11,349 nt of DNA from an uncultured Lachnospiraceae bacterium (GTDB lineage: Bacteria > Bacillota > Clostridia > Lachnospirales > Lachnospiraceae), in the NCBI GenBank assembly GCA_905236615.1, contig CAJORC010000005.1, positions 1-11,349 of the forward strand, read 5' to 3'. The notes beneath the pieces were generated by a model. That model saw only the letters and a list, made by a program, of their open reading frames with translations, did no database searches and was not told where the DNA came from. Every line of letters starts with the position of its first letter. The first letter of the stretch is position 1. Of the stretch, positions 7,587-11,349 are shown in pieces. The position numbers and the translations under genes are program-made.

Positions 7587-9674
7587 TTACTGTGCATCCT
7601 TGATAGAGAAAGAAAGTCTTCCCATTCTGTCTTTGCCCATGCACTTAACCTTAACATGATCGCCGAGTGTAAGAACATCTTCAACATGTGCTATACGGTG
7701 ATCAGCAACCTTTGAAATGTGAACCATTCCTTCCTTACCCGGAGCAAATTCTACGAAAGCACCGAATTCCTTAATGGAAATAACATTTCCTTCGTAAATC
7801 TTTCCTTCTTCGAATTCACTAACGATAGTATTGATGTAATTGAGGGCAAGATCCATCATGTTCTTGTTCTCACCGCATACGGATACCATTCCTTCATCAT
7901 CAATATCAATCTTTACGCCGGTACGGGAAATGATCTCATTGATCGTCTTTCCGCGCTGACCTACTACATCACCGATCTTCTCGGGATCGATCTTTGTAAG
8001 AACGATCTTTGGAGCAAACTCACCAACAGTCGGTCTGGGCTCTGCTATTGCAGGAGTCATAACGCTGTTCATGATGAATTCTCTTGCTTCATGACACTGT
8101 CTGATAGCCTGCTCAACTATCGGACGTGTAAGACCATGGATCTTGATATCCATCTGGATCGCAGTGATACCATCATGTGTACCTGCTACCTTGAAGTCCA
8201 TGTCGCCAAAGAAATCTTCAAGACCCTGAATATCAGTAAGGACGATGTAATCATCATCAGTATCACCTGTCACAAGACCGCAGGAGATACCCGCAACCTG
8301 AGCCTTAAGCGGTACACCTGCTGCCATAAGTGCCATACATGAAGCACAGATAGAAGCCTGTGATGTTGAACCGTTTGACTCAAAGGTCTCTGAAACCGCA
8401 CGGATTGCATAAGGGAACTCTTCCTCTGAAGGAAGTACCGGAAGCATAGCTCTCTCTGCAAGTGCTCCGTGTCCGATCTCACGACGTCCCGGTCCTCTTG
8501 AAACCTTTGTCTCACCAACTGAATAAGCCGGGAAGTTGTACTGGTGGATATATCTCTTCTCAGTAATGTTCTGGTCAAGTCCGTCAACCTTCTGCTTCTC
8601 TGAAAGAGGTGCAAGAGTTACAACGTCACAGATCTGTGTCTGTCCACGGGTAAACATAGCTGAACCGTGTACTCTCGGAATTATATCAACTTCAGCAGCA
8701 AGAGGACGGATCTCCTTGATATCACGACCGTCAGGTCTCTTGTGATCTTTTAAGATCATCTTACGAACTGTCTTTTTCTGATACTGATATACAGCTTCGG
8801 GAACAAGAGGAGCCCACTCTTCGTTATCGGCAAGAGCCTCCTGAATCTTCTCCTGTGCTGCTGCTACAGCTGCTTCTCTTGTCTGCTTGTCATCTGAGAA
8901 AGTTGCTACTTCCATCTCTTCGGGAGTAACGATCTCTTTCATCTTCTCAAACATAGCCTCAGGAATTGCACAGCTCTCATATTCATGCTTGGGCTTTCCG
9001 ACCTCAGCCTGGATCTTCTTGAAGAATTCAATGATCTCAAGGTTAACATCATGACACTTGTAGATTGCCTCGATCATCTTCTCGTCAGATATCTCGTTAG
9101 CGCCTGCCTCGATCATGATAACCTTCTGGCCAACTGATGCAACAGTAAGCTTTAAGTCACCTTCATCCCAGTCTTTCTGTGACGGGTTAACAATAAACTC
9201 ACCATTCTTCATACCCATCTGTGTCATCGCACAGGGGCCGTCGAAAGGTATATCCGAAATTGTAGTTGCAAGTGCGCAGCCAAGCATTCCTACAAGCTCA
9301 GGACGGCACTCGGGATCAACTGCCATAACCATGGCATCAAGTGTTACATCATTTCTGTAGTCCTTCGGAAAGAGGGGACGCATTGGTCTGTCTATAACAC
9401 GGCTTGTAAGGATCGCATTCTCAGAAGCCTTTCCCTCACGCTTATTGAAACCTCCGGGCATCCTTCCGATTGAATAAAACTTCTCCTCGTATTCAACTGA
9501 AAGTGGGAAAAAGTCAATTCCTTCACGAGGCTGCTTTGAAGCTGTTGCGGTACAAAGAACTGTAGTATCGCCATAGTGCATGAATGCACAGCCGTTTGCC
9601 TGTTTACCTACCCTGTCTATATCGATTGAAAGGGTCCTGCCTGCAAGTTCCATTGAATAGGTTTTATATGCCAT
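7587..9674 (-). CDS. pnp: Polyribonucleotide nucleotidyltransferase (PNPase)
   Basis: Phosphorolytic 3'-to-5' exoribonuclease that degrades mRNA and can add tails, working as a trimeric ring. The 695 residues show two RNase PH domains: the first (about 1-220) with GRMPGGFNKREG at 70-81 and RVIDRPMRPLFP at 92-103, the second (about 310-540) with RPDGRD at 313-318, GRREIGHGALAERA at 396-409 and the catalytic aspartate block GDMDFKVAGT at 490-499. A KH domain (about 560-615, with VGQRGKTI at 571-578) and an S1 domain (about 622-692) follow. The protein stops just after S1, without the longer tail of some homologues. The ATG at 9674 has a strong AAGGAG 5 bases upstream. Isoleucine is mostly AUC here, unlike the AUA-rich neighbours, as expected for high expression. 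It follows rpsO in the classic order. Confidence 0.99.
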   Translation of the reverse strand: MAYKTYSMELAGRTLSIDIDRVGKQANGCAFMHYGDTTVLCTATASKQPREGIDFFPLSVEYEEKFYSIGRMPGGFNKREGKASENAILTSRVIDRPMRPLFPKDYRNDVTLDAMVMAVDPECRPELVGMLGCALATTISDIPFDGPCAMTQMGMKNGEFIVNPSQKDWDEGDLKLTVASVGQKVIMIEAGANEISDEKMIEAIYKCHDVNLEIIEFFKKIQAEVGKPKHEYESCAIPEAMFEKMKEIVTPEEMEVATFSDDKQTREAAVAAAQEKIQEALADNEEWAPLVPEAVYQYQKKTVRKMILKDHKRPDGRDIKEIRPLAAEVDIIPRVHGSAMFTRGQTQICDVVTLAPLSEKQKVDGLDQNITEKRYIHQYNFPAYSVGETKVSRGPGRREIGHGALAERAMLPVLPSEEEFPYAIRAVSETFESNGSTSQASICASCMALMAAGVPLKAQVAGISCGLVTGDTDDDYIVLTDIQGLEDFFGDMDFKVAGTHDGITAIQMDIKIHGLTRPIVEQAIRQCHEAREFIMNSVMTPAIAEPRPTVGEFAPKIVLTKIDPEKIGDVVGQRGKTINEIISRTGVKIDIDDEGMVSVCGENKNMMDLALNYINTIVSEFEEGKIYEGNVISIKEFGAFVEFAPGKEGMVHISKVADHRIAHVEDVLTLGDHVKVKCMGKDRMGRLSFSIKDAQ

Positions 9675-9687
9675 TTCTTCTCCTTCT

Positions 9688-9712
9688 GCCGCGGAATGCG
9701 GCTAAAAAAAAA
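9688..9712 (-). promoter_or_regulatory. pnp leader element: U9 run and small hairpin next to the ribosome binding site
   Basis: On the minus strand a run of nine T (9712-9704) is followed by GCCGC-ATTCC-GCGGC (9702-9688), a 5-bp GC-only stem ending 2 bases before the pnp Shine-Dalgarno at 9685-9680. The order (U-run before hairpin) is wrong for a terminator. It could be a landing site for a 3'-to-5' nuclease, Hfq or S1, or a control element; E. coli pnp is autoregulated through its leader. The function here is inference. Confidence 0.35.
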
Positions 9713-9731
9713 TCGTCTTATATATGACTAA

Positions 9732-9759
9732 AAGGGCGGGAAAAAAATCTCCCGCCCTT
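9732..9759 (-). terminator. Hairpin between rpsO and pnp (attenuator or terminator)
   Basis: AAGGGCGGGA (9732-9741) and TCCCGCCCTT (9750-9759) form a perfect 10-bp GC-rich stem with an 8-base loop that contains U6 on the transcript. It starts 7 bases after the rpsO stop. After the stem only two U precede A (four counting the stem's last two), so termination is probably partial, fitting co-transcription of rpsO and pnp with reduced flow into pnp. It could also be an RNase III or processing site. Confidence 0.7.
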
Positions 9760-9766
9760 AGATAAC

Positions 9767-10033
9767 TTACTTTCTGAGGCCTAACTTTTCGATCAACTGA
9801 CGATAACGGTTGATGTCCTTCTTTTTAAGGTATGCAAGAAGACCACGTCTCTTACCAACCATCTTGAGAAGTCCGCGTCTTGAGTGGTGATCGTGCTTAT
9901 TAATCTTAAGGTGCTCAGTAAGCTCTGCAATACGCTCTGTAAGGATTGCAACCTGAACTTCTGTAGAACCTGTGTCACCAGCGCTCTTTCCGTACTTTTC
10001 AACGAGTTCTGCCTTTTTCTCTTTTGTTATCAT
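9767..10033 (-). CDS. rpsO: 30S ribosomal protein S15
   Basis: Primary binding protein of the 16S rRNA central domain, needed for platform assembly and the bridge to the 50S subunit. From the ATG at 10033 it has 88 residues, the standard length. Visible family motifs are GDTGSTEVQ at 19-27, [10 protein letters not shown] at 47-56 and [10 protein letters not shown] at 61-70, the last two in the rRNA-binding face. An in-frame TTG at 10060 would add nine residues but lacks a ribosome binding site, whereas AAGGAG sits 7 bases before 10033 and ITKEKK is the family N-terminus. It has its own promoter and a structured leader, and is followed by a hairpin before pnp. Confidence 0.99.
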   Translation of the reverse strand: MITKEKKAELVEKYGKSAGDTGSTEVQVAILTERIAELTEHLKINKHDHHSRRGLLKMVGKRRGLLAYLKKKDINRYRQLIEKLGLRK

Positions 10034-10062
10034 ATCTTTTCTCCTTATAAATAAATTCAATA

Positions 10063-10108
10063 ACCCATCTGCTAAGCCGAAGCCGGAGCAGCTCTCGACC
10101 GGGCAGAG
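10063..10108 (-). promoter_or_regulatory. Structured rpsO leader, candidate S15 autoregulatory site
   Basis: Reading the transcript: CUCU (10108-10105) can pair with AGAG (10095-10092). Within its loop GCCC (10104-10101) can pair with GGGU (10066-10063), giving an H-type pseudoknot. Between the two lies a hairpin, CUGCU (10091-10087) with AGCAG (10073-10069), then an internal loop, then GGC-UUCG-GCU with a UUCG tetraloop. The upper stem contains adjacent G-U and G-C pairs, the type of motif S15 recognises in 16S rRNA. E. coli rpsO is repressed by S15 through a leader pseudoknot. I did no energy calculation, so function is inferred from position and shape. Confidence 0.5.
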
Positions 10109-10125
10109 GAAATATCGCTTTTACA

Positions 10126-10154
10126 ATACTATCATAGGCACTTATATACGTCAA
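10126..10154 (-). promoter_or_regulatory. Promoter for rpsO (and pnp)
   Basis: On the minus strand, TTGACG (10154-10149, 5 of 6) is followed after 17 bases by TAGTAT (10131-10126), with TGA just before it making an extended -10. The 20 bases upstream are almost all A/T with A- and T-tracts, resembling an UP element. The start should fall near 10119-10121, giving a leader of about 87 bases that includes the predicted pseudoknot. Confidence 0.68.
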
Positions 10155-10174
10155 GTTAAAAAAATCTTATCTTT

Positions 10175-11122
10175 TTATATGTCCTTCAGGCCAAAATAGT
10201 CTTTTCCTTTTTCCATATCTTCGTGCATCTGCTTTTTAAGTGCATCAAGGTTAGGAAATTTCATTTCTTCCCTGCGCCAGTGAAGCAGGTCAACTCTGAG
10301 CTTTTCGCCATAAAGATCATCATCAAAATTATAGATATATGTCTCAACCCCTACTGCTTCATTATCCGAAACCGTAGGCTTTCTTCCTATATTCGTTATA
10401 CCCTGATAAACCGAACTTCCAACCATGACATTTGAAAAATAGACGCCAAACGGAGGTAAAAGCTTATCCGATGCCGGCATGATATTTACCGTAGGCATTG
10501 AAAGTTCTGAACTTCCGAGTTTTCTTCCATGGCTGACCTTTCCGCCTACCGAATAAGGATGTCCTAAAAGCTTCTCTGCCGTTTCCATATCTCCGTCTGC
10601 CACGAAAGAACGGACAAGCGTTGAGCTTATGATCTCATCTTCATAACTTATCTTTTCGACTTCAATTGTTTCAAAGCCAAGTTTTTCCTGCATGGAGCGT
10701 AAAAGAGCAATATCCCCTCTTCCGCCTTTTCCAAAACTGCAGTCATTGCCTGCAGCTATAACACGGGCATTCAGTCTTTTTACCAGAATATCTTTCACGA
10801 ATATTTCAGGCTCGATTCCAATCGTCTCATCATTTACAGGAAATTCTATCAGATAGTCTATCCCAAGTTCCGCAAGATACTCACGGCGCTCTTCATTCGT
10901 TGTAAGTACCTGGACTTCATGACCCGAAAAAAAAGCTGCCATCGGTGTGTCAAAAGTAAAAACAACTGTGGCAAGCCCTTTGTCCTTATATGACTTCACG
11001 GTCTCGAGGAGCTTACGGTGTCCTAAATGGATACCGTCAAATTTGCCAATAGTTAAAGCAGTTCCCCGTTTCCCAAGTCCGGATTCATTCTTAAATTTTT
11101 TTACGTCAGAAAATATCCGCAT
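10175..11122 (-). CDS. ribF: Bifunctional riboflavin kinase / FAD synthetase
   Basis: Makes FMN from riboflavin and then FAD from FMN, using ATP. Its 315 residues are the family length. The N-terminal adenylyltransferase domain (about 15-180) has the HxGH motif in GKFDGIHLGH (26-35) and ISSTLVR at 165-171. The C-terminal riboflavin kinase domain (about 185-312) shows GRKLG (199-203), MPTVN (209-213, the PTxN motif), GITNIGRKPT (241-250) and ETYIYNFDDDLYG (260-272). Two N-terminal blocks are unusual: FTFDTPMAAFF (55-65), where TFDPHP is common, and AAGNDCSFGKGGRGD (123-137), where the family usually has G-x-D-F-x-F-G. Both catalytic domains still look complete. The ATG at 11122 overlaps the truB end by 22 bases and has no clear Shine-Dalgarno, so coupled translation is likely. 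Confidence 0.95.
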   Translation of the reverse strand: MRIFSDVKKFKNESGLGKRGTALTIGKFDGIHLGHRKLLETVKSYKDKGLATVVFTFDTPMAAFFSGHEVQVLTTNEERREYLAELGIDYLIEFPVNDETIGIEPEIFVKDILVKRLNARVIAAGNDCSFGKGGRGDIALLRSMQEKLGFETIEVEKISYEDEIISSTLVRSFVADGDMETAEKLLGHPYSVGGKVSHGRKLGSSELSMPTVNIMPASDKLLPPFGVYFSNVMVGSSVYQGITNIGRKPTVSDNEAVGVETYIYNFDDDLYGEKLRVDLLHWRREEMKFPNLDALKKQMHEDMEKGKDYFGLKDI

Positions 11123-11349
11123 ATTTTAGCTGTTCTGTCCTCTACCTCATAAACTGCCGCAAATGTTCCGTCAGGCAGATAAACCCTGTATCTTCCGTTC
11201 TTTAATCTCGTGCTGAAAGAATTACCGTTTCTTATCTTCTTTTCTATCATCTCGTCAGCCGTATATTTCGCATATTCCGAAAAAACACTGTCCAATGATT
11301 TTATATATCCCGAAATCTCACCGGATTTTTCAAGTTCTTCACATTCAGC
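11101..11349 (-). CDS. truB: C-terminal end of tRNA pseudouridine-55 synthase TruB, 5' part outside the window
   Basis: TruB makes pseudouridine 55 in the T-loop of tRNAs. Only the last 82 codons are present, open to the right edge, so the catalytic domain is not visible. The visible part has SLDSVFSEYAKYTADEM, then KKIRNGN, and a compact strand-rich end with RVYLPDGTFAAVYEV and a C-terminal CGYFL. This resembles the C-terminal PUA-like domain of Firmicute TruB (consensus RNG, then D-G-x-F-x-x-x-Y-E, then a Phe-Leu end). Position directly upstream of ribF, as in many bacteria, supports the call. Identity rests on a short segment plus gene order. Confidence 0.85.
   Translation of the reverse strand, partial: AECEELEKSGEISGYIKSLDSVFSEYAKYTADEMIEKKIRNGNSFSTRLKNGRYRVYLPDGTFAAVYEVEDRTAKICGYFLT

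Noticed and set aside
8270..8614. Minus-strand frame of 114 codons inside pnp
   Set aside because: It is an alternate frame of a fully conserved pnp region; its Arg/Leu/Ser-rich product has no domain features.
9721..9727. TATATA in the rpsO-pnp spacer as a pnp promoter -10 box
   Set aside because: No acceptable -35 at the right distance; the upstream bases are occupied by the GC-rich hairpin.
10034..10060. Nine-residue N-terminal extension of S15 from a TTG at 10060
   Set aside because: There is no ribosome binding site for it, whereas AAGGAG sits 7 bases before the ATG at 10033, which gives the standard 88-residue S15.
10155..10177. A/T inverted repeat after ribF (AAAAAGAT / ATTTTTTT) as a ribF terminator
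   Set aside because: The stem would be almost all A-U with a 3-base loop, too weak; it is better explained as A/T-tracts upstream of the rpsO promoter.
1..11349. Search by eye for insertion sequences, phage genes, CRISPR repeats, tRNAs, toxin-antitoxin pairs or a novel defence locus
   Set aside because: Conserved housekeeping genes fill the window with gaps of at most 141 bases; no direct-repeat arrays, transposase motifs or unexplained genes are visible.

Overview
The window is a dense, ordinary housekeeping region with every gene on the minus strand, so it reads right to left. It contains ten genes: truB (3' end only), ribF, rpsO, pnp, murE, priA, def, fmt, rsmB and rlmN (5' part only). 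No mobile elements, CRISPR arrays, tRNA or rRNA genes, or phage genes are visible. The longest stretch without a gene is 141 bases (10034-10174, the rpsO promoter and leader).

The gene content, moderate GC, frequent AUA/AGA codons, strong AAGGAG-type ribosome binding sites and meso-diaminopimelate-type MurE point to a Firmicute. I infer a clostridial, Lachnospiraceae-like bacterium (for example a Butyrivibrio relative). This rests on protein style and gene order, not on a search.

Right block (11349-7587): truB-ribF-rpsO-pnp is the widely conserved bacterial order for tRNA pseudouridylation, flavin cofactor synthesis, ribosomal protein S15 and the exoribonuclease PNPase. ribF overlaps truB by 22 bases. 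rpsO has its own strong-looking promoter, and its leader can be folded as an H-type pseudoknot enclosing a UUCG hairpin, a plausible site for S15 autoregulation. A hairpin separates rpsO from pnp, and another with only a weak U-tract follows pnp, so partial readthrough into murE is likely.

Middle (7513-6041): murE adds meso-diaminopimelate to the peptidoglycan precursor and sits alone between the RNA block and the next operon.

Left block (5970-1): priA-def-fmt-rsmB-rlmN forms a tight operon with gaps of 15, 5, -4 and 3 bases. A near-consensus promoter, whose -35 box lies in the last codons of murE, drives it. It joins replication restart (PriA) to N-terminal formyl-methionine handling (Fmt adds the formyl group to initiator tRNA, Def removes it from new proteins) and rRNA/tRNA methylation (RsmB, RlmN). 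fmt and rsmB both start with TTG.

I did not find an undescribed system. The observations most worth a second look are the rpsO leader fold, the promoter buried in the end of murE, the non-canonical MurE and RibF sequence blocks, and the tandem TTG starts.
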